NCBI GenBank assembly: GCA_003586115.2
Contig: QVOM02000034.1
Span: forward strand, 145,020,517-145,084,516
Length of the DNA: 64,000 nt
Reading direction: 5' to 3'
Origin: Salvator merianae
Lineage: Eukaryota; Chordata; Lepidosauria; Squamata; Teiidae
The notes under the pieces are model-generated. The model ran no database searches and had not been told where the DNA came from. It worked only from the letters and a program-made list of their open reading frames with translations. This document shows, in pieces, positions 1 through 12,187 of this stretch (the first letter of the stretch is position 1; each line of letters begins with the position of its first letter). The position numbers and the translations under genes were made by a program.

Positions 1-1295
1 ACATGTAGAGAAATCAACAGCATGATTCAGATAAAGACAAAATGACATGTGATCATTAATGAGAGTAAGGCTTGTCAGTGCATGAAACATTCTAGAAAGG
101 CTAATATTCTTCTGAGGTGTATTTATAATTAAAAAAAATGATAGCAGTTCCTACCACTTCTAGGGCCAGAGTTCGTGCTCTGGCCATTCCTAACCACAGC
201 AGCCCAAACATCAAAGGTGGTCTGCACTTTGTTGTCGCAAACATTATGACAACCAGCAATCTGAATGAGGCATGAGCTGTACACTTGGGCATTCAGGCTT
301 GGGGAGCTATTATGCTATTATGAAGTGAGGCTGATGCTTTAATTCATAGAACATAAAGGGTCATTTAAGCCCTGATGCCCACAAATGTGATCATAAGGTG
401 GTTATCATGATGCTGTGATATGATTTCACTATGGTACCAGACCCAAGACAAGGTGCCAAACACTACCTATCCACAAGAGAGATCGATAAATTTCTTGCAA
501 CCTGTTGGGATTAGGGAAGTCAGGTAAAGATGAGTTAAGTTTAGCTCCTGCTGACTACATAGACAGAGCAATGTAAGGTTTTCAGTAACAATGTGAAACT
601 GGTCCTTCTGAAAGGACACTTCTAGGAAGATAGAAAGATTGTCTGTCAATGCAGCTCATAATGCTGTTTTGACCTCCACTTGACATGTACAGAAAGCTGT
701 GCCTGCCTACTGAAGACAGTATAATAGCATACCCAATGAGAAGGAGAATGTGTGCACATATATACTATTAATTTAATTTACTTTTCTCTCCAAGCATGAG
801 TTTCCATATAGTTTTGTTAATATGTAATATTAATAAGTTTACCAAATATATAAATAAATGTTACCAAAAATTATTCGCCTTTATTATAATTTCAGTGTGG
901 AAGATACTTAACATTCACAAAAGATTTCCCATCATCAGAATTTAGCATATATACAGTAGCCCTGGTCAGATCTATGTGCTCTAATTTTTCTAGAGCTGAC
1001 AGAAAGTGTCTGTTAAGCCCTGCACAAGACATATTGTTACAGTGGATAGTGTCTAATTCAGCACATGCAGTGTTGAAAATACAGCCAAGAGTGTTTCTTA
1101 TTATCAGCTGTCATTTTCTGCCTCCCTAAAATGTCTTTATTATCTGGTTTTACAGTGGTAGGCTCCTGATAATGAGAAAAATAAATAGAAGTTAAGCTAA
1201 ACAACAAGAGAGGGTGAATTTGCTTGAAAAAGATGAAAAAGGTTGACCACCACAATTTAGATAGCTAGCAAAATAAAATAATGTATACATTTTAA
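1..1295. other. Intronic sequence, nothing recognised
   Basis: AT-rich unique-looking DNA. The small ORFs have no family resemblance. Confidence 0.5.
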
Positions 1296-1362
1296 AAAAG
1301 GAAGGAAGAAAGGAAGGAAAAGGGAAGAAAAGGAAGAAAAGGAAGGGAGGAAGGAAGGAAGA
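1296..1362. repeat. Imperfect (GGAA)n purine tract
   Basis: Interrupted AAGG/GGAAA units. Confidence 0.8.
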
Positions 1363-2496
1363 ATAATTAACTTTGCATGTTTCAATCTGCACTTATGGAG
1401 AAATCATTTCCTTTACTTCACATACTTCACAGAGGCTGTGGCCAGAAGATTGCTGGAAGGGGCAGGATCCAGAGAGGGGATGTGGTTCCTGTTTGCTATT
1501 CCAAGCAGAGCTTCCACTCACAGCAATAAGATTCCCACCTGGCCCTGCTCCAAAGGACTGAAAATATGGCTGGAAGTCAGCAATCATTGGTCATCCAAAA
1601 AAATGGTCTGGGAGAAAACGATACCCAAAGAATTGCTCTTTCCCTGTCCATGCACCCTACATGCTCCTGGAGTCAGCTGTGAAGGTCCAGGGTCTGATTA
1701 GAGCTGGCAGTTTTGGACCAAGTGCTCATTTATTGTGTCATTCTGAACTGAACTCAGTCATAGCAAAAGGCAGCACACTGCTGGGTCAGACAAAACTGCC
1801 CTTTTGTACACGGACATCAAACCCAATCAAAACAGCAATCCTTTCCAATGTTACCACTGAGGCATGGATGCCATGAATTATATGGGAGGCATGAATCCTG
1901 ACAGAGTGCTCTAGGGAAGATAATTTCATCAAGAGGTGGACTGGATAACCTTAACACTTTAACTTTAATATCAAATAGGAAGATTATGCAACGCAGCAGC
2001 AAACAGGCTAAGAAACATAAAAGCCTGGAAACTCTGTCTTTTATAGACTCTAAACTCACTTTCAAGTTAGGCCATAAAAACTGTTCCTAAATATAAAACA
2101 CAGTACATATGCCACAAAGCATTTCATTTATTCAGGTTACAGCCTTTAAAATAAATCCAAATGTATCATCACTAAAAAGGAAAAAAAAAGAGAGTGAGGT
2201 ACTTCCCCCACCTTGTATTTCACACCATAAAAGATGCACTGATGCATAAGCGGAACTTATAATTCTGCAAGGACTATTTAAGAAAAAATAAATTTTAAGC
2301 AAACCTTATGATCATATAGATGCAACTCCGTATACGTGTTAAATGGGTTTGTAGCGGCCATATCCCTTCTTGTTGACCATGACCCACCTGGGAAGTTGTT
2401 GATGCAGATATTGCAGTGCCACTAGGGTTTGACCCATCAGTGCTATAAAGGCAATAATTGCTCTCATCTTTTGTTCAGAAGAAAGGTCAGACAGCA
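1363..2496. other. Intronic sequence, nothing recognised
   Basis: Overlapping short ORFs at 1390-1880 are mutually exclusive and unlike known proteins. Confidence 0.5.
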
Positions 2497-2945
2497 GGGG
2501 TGTTTTCACACTTATCACTGTAGTACAGGATAATTATCCTGTTCTATGGTGGTATTGACCACACAACACAGAAACTGTCTGTATTGCATGGCCATAGTCC
2601 TCACCATCAGCAGGCTAGCAGCATTCACTGTATCCTCACCTTGAGAGCAACCAGGAAGTGTCCAGCCACTTCCATGGTGACTGGCAGCACAGCACAATGT
2701 GCAGGCACTGTTACCAAGCACGATGTGGCGGTGCGTTTGCACCTGGAAACAGGTGTGAATGCACTTTTCTGGGAGCTGACAATCAGCTCCTTGTAAAGCT
2801 GTGGAACACTAATATGTGCTCCACAGCTGATTGCAATTGGGAGCAGTGATATGCTGCTCCTGATCACAAGGGCCTCTGTGAAGTGGAGAAGCACTTTGCT
2901 AGTGAGTATCTGAGACGCTTGCTAGTACAAAGTGCAGATAGGCCC
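2497..2945. mobile_element. Palindrome-MITE family copy 1
   Basis: The ends TGTTTTCACACTTATC and AAGTGCAGATAGGCCC are degenerate inverted repeats of a family with GGGCCTNTTTGCACTT termini. An inner hairpin, GGGAGCTGACAATCAGCTCC, lies at 2771-2790. No coding frame belongs to it. Confidence 0.5.
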
Positions 2946-5244
2946 AAGCTGATGTCTACTTCACTACGATAAGAGCTGTCAATATACCTCACTAGCAATT
3001 TGCAGATATCAGAGGCTAAATCAAGCTTCCCCACTGACCATTTGCAGTTATAAGAGGCTAGAGTCAGCTTATACTCCCTTTTTCCTTTTTAATTGAAGGT
3101 AATCAATGCAGGCTGCAAATGGCTGCCAAACAGCACAAAGATCAGCCTTGGTGATTTTGTGGTTAAAAATAACTTTTCAGTTTTCAGTAAGTAAGCAACA
3201 CTAATATCACCCTTAAAATGTATTCCTTGTAAGTGCTGCTTACTGAAAGCTGAAAGGGGAAAACTGAAGCTTTAGCCCTCCTAGAGCCCATTGCCAGCAG
3301 ACATCTTCCTTGTAACATGAAACCAAAAGTTAAAAAAAAAAAAAAAATGGCACAGGCAGTGCTGCTAAAACAAACAAAAAATTATGTTTCTCTCCCTTGA
3401 GGAAGAGGGGAAAACAGTATGCTGAAACCAGAGGTAGCTAACCTTGCTGTTCCCATTATGAAATCAATAAATAAGACAAGTTATAAATATCTTTTAACCA
3501 CCATAGAGCTCTTGCCAAAAGTACTTTTCAGGGTAAAAGGTGCTAGGTGATTTTAGAAAGGGTTTTGGGGGGAAAGGAAGTAAAGTTACAGTAAATGTCT
3601 TTAAGTTTCATCTTGATCAAACTTATTATAACTTTATCTCAACTTTCTGTACATTTTTCAGATGTCTTTTGTTTGAATTGTTCACAATCTTTCTTTCCTC
3701 AGATGAATTAGTGTTTCATTATACACTATGCATAGACACAGCTAGCATGGAATGAGTCCTTGGCAAAGAAGGCACACTGACACCAAATACACAAACAGAG
3801 TGATGAACTAAATCAGATGCACTGAAGTCAGTTACTGTCTACTAACACTTGGGCAGAGAAGAAAGCTGTATCCAGAAGATGCTTATTTATTCCACTATAT
3901 TTGGATATTCCAGAATAAAGCATGGATATTATTTCCAAATATAGTGGAATAAGTAAGCGACATCTGGACTCAGTCTGCTACCAACCAGGAAGGATTAGCA
4001 CATCAACTTAAAAACAAAGTGTGAACAATTACTAGGGAAGGATGCCTCCAGATGGTAAAAGGAAAGCGTGGGATCTTGTTTAGATCCTGCAGTTGCCTCT
4101 TGCTGTCCCTGCCAGATGGCAGGGTGAGATCACAAGGTAAACCCAGGCTCTTGCCTTTCTGGTGCTTGTTCTCATGATGGCACAGTAGGTACTTCCAGGT
4201 GTTTTGATGGGTATTTCAGGATAACCCAGGCTGGGAGTGTTTTTTTCCTGGAATAGCATATTCTATAACGTGTGGCTATACTGGGATTGCCACAGATACA
4301 TGTGACGATGTCAGTATATTACAGGAATAATCCTAGGTTTTAGTCTGTGTCTGGACACAGCAGAAGTATGGTCAAAAAGAACATTACTAAAGGAGACTAC
4401 CAGGGAAGGACAGAGACATCAACTCAACAGAAAACTCCCCAAAAAAACAAATAAAAAATCTAATTTGCCAACCACACACAAGGAGCAAAGAAGATTAGCT
4501 GCTATATAACCAAATTTCAACCAAGAAATAATGTATGCACTAATGTTGCTGCCTAGTCTGACAGCAAAATGTCTGCAGAAAGAAATTTCTGCTCAAATGA
4601 CTCCAACAATGCAGCATTCCAACCTAGAGATACAGATATTGACCACTGTAGCAACATTTTTAAGGGAACCTCCAGAGACACCAAAAAGGCTGGTGTTTGA
4701 CAGAACAAAGACCTGGGTCAGCAGACAGGCTCAGTGCTATGAGAAAGTGTGAGATTTCTTGCTCTTTCTTGGAAAAACCGGCATTCTCCCCAATGTGCTG
4801 GTACAGTACTGGATTGATCGACCATACTTTAAGTTAGAAATGGAGGCATGACCCCATAAAATGACACAAAGTCCTTCCATCATGTGGGCTAATCTGAGCT
4901 GTTTTTAAGGCCACAGTGGGGAAATGCGGGCCTTACTGTAAAAAGTTTGCATTTCTGCTTGTCTGGAAAGCCTCTAAGATTGAGAGGATCATATTTCATT
5001 TCAGTGTCCACAATAAATCTTACAATACACACAATGGTCATTTTCTGTGCATATAGAAATATGGTCCCAACTATGCACACTTAGACAGTTGGTTTATTTT
5101 ACTCTCTTGCTATTTATTTAAACATACAAAACTGCCACTAAACTGCCTACAAACAGTAGCACTTTCATCCATTCCTTATGCTCCAATGACAACAACATCT
5201 ATAGTTACTAGAGATTGTCTTTTAATTATGTGCACTAAATGTAA
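2946..5244. other. Intronic sequence apart from the 3.9 kb hairpin
   Basis: An A-run lies at 3332-3347. The part 3970-4370 may be the body of the hairpin family (TGTCTGGACACAGC near 4350), but no clear boundaries were seen. Confidence 0.4.
3872..3960. repeat. 34-bp hairpin repeat end
   Basis: TTATTCCACTATATTTGGA and its complement TCCAAATATAGTGGAATAA face each other across about 23 bases, within arms of about 34 bases. The arm, with GTAAGC..TGTCTGGA after it, recurs at 18735-18775, so this is a dispersed family, probably a foldback or MITE end. Confidence 0.6.
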
Positions 5245-5337
5245 GATAATAATAATAATGATAATGGTGATAATAATAATGATGACGATGATAATAATAA
5301 TAATAATAATAACAATAACAATAACAATAATAATAAA
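5245..5337. repeat. Imperfect (AAT)n microsatellite
   Basis: ATA/ATG/ACA triplet variants, ending in AACAAT units. Confidence 0.85.
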
Positions 5338-5678
5338 TGATTGATTAGCTATTTGACTATATACAGGAAAAGTTAAAAATGCTTACAACAAATTGAAAGA
5401 AAAAAGCAGTTAGAAAAGAAAATACAGCAAAACTCTGTGATCATAGGATCTCATCAGCTGTACAATCAACCCCATCCTGAACTGTGTAAGAATTCTGTAA
5501 CTGGGAGGCCCTGGTTAGAAAGGAGGCAATCCTGTTGCTAATGAGGGGGCCAGAGCTTTGCAATAGAGGTATTGGCATTGGCATCCCAGAAAGCTGTTTG
5601 TTTAGGATAGGCTCCAAGCTTCTTGACTTTTGACTAAGGTGAAGTGTATGAAATGCCAGCTTGTTTTGTTTGTGTTCA
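5338..5678. other. Intronic sequence, nothing recognised
   Basis: Unique-looking DNA between two microsatellites. Confidence 0.5.
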
Positions 5679-5760
5679 AGAGGAGGAGGAGGAGGAGGAG
5701 GAGGAGGAGGAGGAGGAGGAGGAGGAGGAGGAGGAGGGGGGGGAAGGAGAAGGAGAAGAA
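5679..5760. repeat. (AGG)n microsatellite
   Basis: About 19 pure GGA units, then a G-run and GGAGAA units. Frames across it give poly-Glu, poly-Ser or poly-Pro ORFs that are not genes. Confidence 0.9.
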
Positions 5761-5869
5761 ATAATAGACAATGCTGATGCTGGTTCAGAGAAGCCCCTAC
5801 ACTGGTCCCAAAGTTCACAAGAGCTTTGGAGCTGGCCTCTGAGGGCTCTGAAGGGCAAGGAAATTCCTA

Positions 5870-6343
5870 GGGCCTGTTCGTACTATGCTCTAGTGAATGT
5901 CAGGGATGCTCACTAGCAAAGTGCTTCTACACTTTGCAGGGGCTTTCGTGACTGCGATCAGCATATTGCTGATCCCAATCACAAATCAGTATTCCACAGC
6001 TTTACCAGGAGCTGATAGTCAGCTTCTGGTAAAGTGCATTCATACTTGGAATGCATGACCACACCGCACACGGTGGCTATGCCTGCACAATCATGCAATC
6101 ATGACTGTGCATGCCTGCACACTGTGCAGCACTGCCAGCCACCATGGCAGCAGTTGGACACTTCCTGGCTACTGTCATAGTTCCGATTGAGCCAGGATAC
6201 CAGCATTCACACCACAAATGCTGGTATCCTGCTGATGGTCACGACTACGGCCACACAGTGTGGATGATGTCTGCTCCGTGTGATCAATTCAACCGTGGCA
6301 TGTTCGCTGATGAACATTCCATAGTGGAAAATATGAACAGCCC
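5870..6343. mobile_element. Palindrome-MITE family copy 2
   Basis: It starts GGGCCTGTTCGTACTATGC and ends ATATGAACAGCCC. The inner hairpin at 6000-6034 pairs CTTTACCAGGAGCTGA with TCAGCTTCTGGTAAAG. The word CTCACTAGCAAAGTGCTTCT is shared with copy 1. Confidence 0.6.
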
Positions 6344-6949
6344 TCTAGTGTCAGAGTTCTCAAGTAACTCATTTCAGCAATAATATTTGGTTTGCTGCCA
6401 AAATAAGTCCCCCTGTAGGCCAGAAAATGGAGGTATGACTTATGTATGCCTCTGAGTTCTGGACTAGGCCATGCTGGTCCGCTGCTAGTCCTTGATGATG
6501 AGGACTACCAATGATCCAGATCAGGAGTCCCATGATCTGGATTATGATCCATCCTGTGCTGGAGTGGACCAGCAGTGGGCATGGCCTCCTATATTCCACA
6601 CTAATGTCCAGAAGGAAGGTCCTTAGTGCACTTGCTGGTAAGGCCTACCAGCAAGTACAGAAAGGCCCTTAGTGGTTTTGCTTGCTGACAGATAAATAAA
6701 GTAAACTAATGAGAGAAACAAGAAAACGTTACTTTTACAATTTTGAATACACCTCCTCTGAACATAAAGTGCCATGGATAGTTAACCATTCCTATCTGAA
6801 GAAAACCAGAAGATGTTAAAATTCCTGGCATAGTTGAAAGATAAGGGTAGCTAGCTATCCTGATAAGAACTGAGGCAAATTCCATTACTGTCTCTTATAG
6901 TGAGATATACCTTTCATTAGTTGGACAGCTGTATGAGATAAGTAGCTAG
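6344..6949. other. Degenerate MITE-like stretch
   Basis: AAGTACAGAAAGGCCC (to about 6667) and the paired words GATCATGGGACTCC/ATGATCTGGATTAT hint at an eroded family-B element from about 6400. The rest is unassigned. Confidence 0.35.
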
Positions 6950-7340
6950 GTTGAACTTTTCTTATCGGGCACCAGTTTTTGACACTTTGAGCATGCGTAA
7001 TGAAGTTACTGCATATTCCTTCTCACACCCACGAATGAATAATAAAGGCTTTAATGAGACATGTGATGTATGTGACGGGAGGGGGAGTATGTTAAGGGGA
7101 ATATGTTGTAGGCAGGTGGGACAGACTGTGAACTTCTCTTTCTTAACCAATAAAGGAAGAGGGGAGGGACATTTTGGCCGCATCTAGGGGATATAAGCTC
7201 ACTGCACTGAGCTCCAGGCGTGTGCTTGCTTTGCTTAGGACACCCAGTCTTGCAAGAATGTAAATAAATAGAATGCTGCTTCACCAACTTTGTTCACAAA
7301 GTATTATGTTCAGGGTTTTATAGACCTGTGTTTCTAACAC
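6950..7340 (+). repeat. Possible solo LTR of a retroviral-type element
   Basis: A block with a TATA-like box (ATATAA at 7191), GCTTAGGACACCCAGTC, an AATAAA at about 7264 and an end reading TTTCTAACA (7331-7339) has the promoter, R and U5 layout of an LTR in the plus direction. The left edge is unsure; a TGTTA at 6814 is one candidate. No target duplication or internal coding region was found. Confidence 0.4.
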
Positions 7341-8022
7341 TAACAAACTTGGGTTTTTATTTTTATTTAGAGACAACTAGGAAATAAGACCAAGGTGAGA
7401 CAAAACTTATATTCTAGCTTGGTTAAGTTTTTATACTTTTTAAAAAAATGAAAAGTGGAAATACTGCCAATGAGGATGCTATCTCTCTGCAAAGCAGGAA
7501 GAACAGATAGAGCCTTTTGAACATAGCTAAAATCATAATCAGTTGAACTTATATCTTATTCTGTTCATCTCTTCTATGTGTATATGCAATAATTATTCAC
7601 ACCTTTATTAATGTTGTACTTTAGTACTATGCTGGGCTACACCAGTCATCACAAGGAAGTGGAATCATGTCTTCCTCTTCTCCTTGTGATCTTTCAGCTC
7701 AGTGGGACTGCAATGACCCATGGACAGTACAAAGCCTGTATTTAAGGATGATAGCAGAGAAGCTTCCAATAGTAGGGACTGGGTGGTTTATTATAACCTG
7801 TTTTTCCCTTTGACATCTCTGTAGGAGGGAAGACGTTCTGCTGAGTGACAACTCTGCATCACTAACCTCAAGGCAGAATATTTGTTAGGGTGCAGGCTCT
7901 GATTAAGAACTATTCAGAGCAAGAAGCAGGTAAGCACCATCAACAGATAATCTCATACTTGATTTCATTTCATGGGAATCAAAAGGATGAAAAAACTACT
8001 AAAAAGTCACTTGGTATATCTT
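7341..8022. other. Intronic sequence, nothing recognised
   Basis: AT-rich. No exon or repeat was recognised. Confidence 0.5.
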
Positions 8023-8394
8023 GGGCCTTCTCGCACTTTCCCCATGGTGTGGCAGCCATCTGCGCTGCTGGAGATGAGTTTCCAGAATTCACAGTGTAAA
8101 TGCTTGGCTGCCCACCATGACAATGACTGTGGAAATGTCCAGTCACTGTCATGGTGACCGTGGACATGATGCATGAGTGCACAGCTGTGCCACACTGCAG
8201 CATTTGCACCCAGAAATAGGTGCAATTGCAGCTTACCAGGAGCAGTACAGCTGCTCCCACTACAGCCGAGGACACAACAATTTTATTGTCCACAGTTAGT
8301 AGTGATTGGGAGTGTCTGCAGATGCTCCTGATTGCTAGGGTCTCTGCAAAATGTAGATGTGAACTGGCTCCTTGATCTAGTGTGAACAGGTCCC
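8023..8394. mobile_element. Palindrome-MITE family copy 3
   Basis: GGGCCTTCTCGCACTTTCC at the left and GTGTGAACAGGTCCC at the right are inverted. The long minus-strand ORF across it (7979-8662) runs past the element end and has no family resemblance. Confidence 0.55.
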
Positions 8395-8910
8395 TTGTCA
8401 TAATAGGACAAGTAATTAAACAGACTGAAAAAGAGATGCAAAGTACAGTAAAATCAGTTAAAGCAAATGTACTCACAGTATTGCAGACATGGCTACATTC
8501 ACACAAGCTATGCCAATGCTCCTCTGAGGAAGCCTTAGGGCCAGAAATCACCCTTACAGGATCCTTCCCACATAGTGGGATAATGGACTCTGAGATACTC
8601 TCTACCCTCAGGGCTTGTGTGGAAATACATAGCGGCCACATGGATGACTTATCTGTCCTCACTACAACCAGATGTCTTTTTTGTTGTGCTGAAAATGGTC
8701 AACTTCCAATGCCACTTTGGTGCACTTAAAAAGATGTCAGTGCAACATCTTCAAAGTTCAATGAGAATGAAGGCGGCTTATGAAGCATGCAGACTTTCCA
8801 CACCTGGCCACTGAGGCAAGAGCAACTACTCCTGCCTTGGGCTGATCAAATCACAGTATAAATAACCAAAACCTTCATATCAAACAGAAGAAAGCTCTCA
8901 TATCCTTTCT

Positions 8911-9055
8911 GCACTGGGTCTTATTACAGGATACATCCCAGGTACTTCTTGGAACAGAGACCTGTTGTCTGCATGCTGTAGTCTGCACTAGTGTGTGGAT
9001 AGCAGGCTCCTTTTCAAGGATATATCCCAGACAAAGGCTCAATGTGGAAAGGGTC
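8911..9055. mobile_element. Short TTTCTGCACT MITE (family B)
   Basis: CCTTTCTGCACTGGGTCTTA, then GGATACATCCCAGG...GATATATCCCAGAC and CTCAATGTGGAAAGGG. Its middle (CTGCATGCTGTAGTCTGCAC, GTGTGGATAGCAGG) matches the elements at 42239 and 52108. Confidence 0.5.
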
Positions 9056-9070
9056 TAAGCTTTTGACAAT

Positions 9071-9929
9071 GGGTCTGTTTGCACTTCCCACACAAGAATG
9101 GGCTAACCATCTGCACAATGGGGCCCCGTCCAGCGTTTTGGTGCCCGATTGCGGGTGTGAAGGGCAGTCGCCACAGCAGCAGGCAGCAAGCATCAGGCCT
9201 CTGCCTTGGCAACCGGGAGGCCCGTGCAGTGCTCACGACACTAAAGTGGCTCACACGTGTCCATAGGGCCCCTCCTCCCCGTAGTGTGATCGGGCCTTCC
9301 CGATCGGGCCCACGGCACCCCGATCGGGCCCTCCCAGCCTCATTGGGGTGACCAGGCTGCCACGATCAGGCTGGGGGCCCTAATTGGGAAGGCCCAATTG
9401 CGCTATGGGGGAGGAGCCCAGTGCGCACTCGTGAGCCGCATCATTGGCATGCACACTGCGTGGGCCTCCCGGTCGCCATGGCAGTGGCGTGATGCTTGCA
9501 GGCTGCTGCTGTGCTGACCGCCCTTCGCACCCACGATTGGGCACTGAAATGCCAGATGGGGCACAGCGCACCCCCATCCAGTGTCCCAGGCCCGATTGTG
9601 GTGGCATGGGCCTGATTGGGGCCCGCGCGAAGTGGTAGGCCCCATTACCCATCATGCATTGCGTGATCGCAAGATCATGCATGCATGATGGCTGGGCTGA
9701 TTGCCTGAAAGATGGCTTCCACCGTGGAAAGGTGAGTGTGGACAAATCCTCACCTGAAGCTCACTTTGAGCTTCAGGTGAGAATTCGGACAGCTATTACC
9801 TTGTCTAGCGGTAGTAATGATCAGCAGCAGATGAGGTCTGCTGCCAGACACTACGGCCATCTTCCGGTGCAAATGCACTTGTCTAGTGAGCATTCCTGAC
9901 ACTCACTAGTTGCAAGTGTGAACAGGCCC
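9071..9929. mobile_element. Palindrome-MITE family copy 4 with a GC-rich inside
   Basis: The ends GGGTCTGTTTGCACTTCCC and AAGTGTGAACAGGCCC are inverted. The inside (9110-9640) is unusually GC-rich, with repeated CGATCGGGCC words (9288-9330). Inner inverted words include CTCACCTGAAGCTCA with TGAGCTTCAGGTGAG (9750-9782). ORFs inside have no known family. Confidence 0.55.
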
Positions 9930-9969
9930 ATTGATTCAAAAAGGACAAAGAAGTATTGCAAAATATTCG

Positions 9970-10530
9970 GGGCATTTTTGCACTTACCACAATAGAGCAG
10001 ACTGATTAGTCTGTTCTGTCGTGGTAATTTACTACACAGTGCAGACACTGTCTGCACTGTGTAGCTGGAAACCGCACCAGAAGCTGGCTACTGGCATTTG
10101 CGGTGTAAATGCTGGGAGCCGTGCCCAATCCTCACCTTGGTAGCAGCCAGAAAGCAGCTGGCTGCTGCCATGGTGACCGGCAAGCCCATGCAGCACGCAG
10201 ATATGATCAAGCTGCACGCAATGCTGGATCAGGCCAGCCAATGCCAGAACAGGCCACGCAAACCCGATAGGGGCATTGCACAGCCTGATTGCATAGGCAT
10301 GATTGGGCAATTGCACCAGCCTGGACGCTTCATCAACAGGTAGATGCAAACACCTTACCAGGAGGTGTCTATCCTGGTAAGGTTGTGGTGCACTAATTAG
10401 TGGTCCACAAGTAGTAGTGATCTGGAGTGGATGTAGCCAACTTCCAGCTGCTTGGGCCTCCACAAAGTATGGATGTACGTGACTAGTAACATCCTTGATG
10501 TTTGCTAGTAGCAAGTGCAAACAGTCCCCC
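9970..10530. mobile_element. Palindrome-MITE family copy 5
   Basis: GGGGCATTTTTGCACTTACC and AGCAAGTGCAAACAGTCCCC are matching inverted ends. The inner hairpin at 10353-10382 pairs CCTTACCAGGA with TCCTGGTAAGG. A minus-strand ORF of 162 codons falls inside and is taken as chance. Confidence 0.65.
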
Positions 10531-12187
10531 TCTCTCTGCCTCTAGCAAAAGGGCTTGCAACAGAGACATCTGCATAAGCAGAGCTGAATCAGAGAGGAAG
10601 CCCATCCTCAGGAGAAATAATCCATTTAAATAGCTTAGTGATAGCTGAGATTCACTTTAAGCAGAAGAATCTAAAAGGAAATATTTGAAGTGCTGTTGGC
10701 ATCCCAGACCAGTCTTTTGTAAAGTAACATTTCTTGGTAAACATCTAGAAAATACCCATCAGGAATGCCAGCCTGCAGAAATGGGATTTAGTTGGGAATG
10801 TGTCCCATCTCTGACTGGATTAAGCACTGAGATGCCACTTTTTTGAGCACATTATCCCTGCTGTGAGCACATCACCTGCTGTGTGTAGACAGTCTTTGTG
10901 CAGATAGAGTCTGGTGGACAAACAGCATAATTGTCTGGCTTGCAACCCATTGTTCACTTTATTAAAAGCTAATCATAATGTCATTAACAATGTAAATGGG
11001 GAAAGGACACATCTTGATCACCCTTAATATCACCCAGATATGTCGACCAGAGGAAGGATACCCTTATTTGAGCATATGCCTCACAAACAAACCGTTTACT
11101 CATGCCCCCTCCCCTCGTGTGTAGAAAATCTCCTTGTCTGGTAGAGTTCCCCATCCCTGGGTAGAGTTTTGGGGCTAGGGTCAGTCCTCATTGTCAAGTA
11201 TAGCAGTAAAAGTAGTTTTAGACAGTCTGAGAGAGAGCCTTCCACAATCATCTATCCTCTCCATGCAATGTCTCCATCATCAGAAACCTTCCTCTGGATT
11301 GCTTTTGAATTTCCCACCCAGCTGCTTCCTGATTTTCTCCTTGGTTACACTGCTTTTTTTTTTTTTTTTTTTGGAGGGAGGGGAATTTATTTCCCCATAA
11401 AGACCATTTTGCTAATTCCTGGCTCTATTTGAAAGCAGCCCTGCTATTTGGACTTTATTTACCTTCAAAGACCCTTTGCTGATTCCTGGCTACGTTTTCA
11501 AGGAAACCCTGCTATTTTGGATTTATTCCTAGCCTTCAGAGGTGTCAGGGTGTGTCCAGGCAGTCTAGTCTTGCTATTTTGCCCTATTTCCGTTCCAGAA
11601 TTTTGCCTGAGCTTCAAACCTCTTCTGCCTGTTTATAGTTTTACAGCCTCCTCACAGACTGACACCTTGCAGGACACAGCAATGCGGCAGAGTGTGAGAT
11701 ATCCTTTTGGGTTTTGTGCCTTTTTAAAGGTTTTCCCTGCATTACACTGAAGTGTCTGCTTTAGTCTTCAAATAATCTTGTGTCTGAGAAAGGTTCTGTG
11801 CTCTGTTCTTGATTTTATGGTTCACTTAGGTCATTTGTTGTTTTAAAAACATTTTTCCAAAAGATCTTGCTTTTAAGAGCCAGCTGCCTGGCTGAGGTAT
11901 TTCCCGCATCCCATTTTGACCCAGTGCACTGCTTGTAACACCAAGAACTTTGAAATGATTACAATGGCAAAGGATTATTACATATCAGGAAAGTGTAATT
12001 GGGCAACTTTTAAACCCTTTGCTACTCCTCTCCCTTCCCAGGAGAGTTATAAAAATAGTGTATTTAAAAATGCTGTGGTCCTCCTTCAACTTTTCTAGTT
12101 ACACAGTTTGTTTTGTCACAGTACAGGAGTTAGGAATGCAGAATGAGGATTCTTTAGAAAAGCAGTCTTACTATATTCATCCGGTAC
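10531..12187. other. Intronic sequence with a T-run and the 68-bp tandem repeat
   Basis: A run of T at 11352-11372. Otherwise unassigned. Confidence 0.5.
11399..11535 (+). repeat. Two-copy 68-bp tandem repeat
   Basis: AAAGACCATTTTGCTAATTC...CCTGCTATTTGGACTTTATT is followed at a 68-base step by AAAGACCCTTTGCTGATTCC...CCTGCTATTTTGGATTTATT. A weaker third echo (CTTGCTATTTTGCCC) follows near 11570. It accounts for part of the ORF at 11448-11750. Confidence 0.6.

Noticed and set aside
5441..5916. ORFs rich in Pro, Glu or Ser across 5.68-5.74 kb
   Set aside because: They are translations of the (AGG)n microsatellite on both strands; nothing outside the repeat looks like protein.
7979..8662. Minus-strand ORF of 227 codons, the second longest in the window
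   Set aside because: It overlaps a MITE copy (8023-8394) and flanking intron, has no motif or family resemblance, and similar ORFs are not kept in the other MITE copies.
9380..9745. Overlapping ORFs on both strands in the GC-rich block
   Set aside because: Several frames are open at once because stop codons are rare in GC-rich DNA; no motif was found.
10032..10520. Minus-strand ORF of 162 codons
   Set aside because: It lies wholly inside a MITE copy; its length fits the locally higher G+C.
11169..11750. Plus-strand ORFs considered as a gene fragment
   Set aside because: They cross a T-run and a tandem repeat, and show no known domain or splice context.
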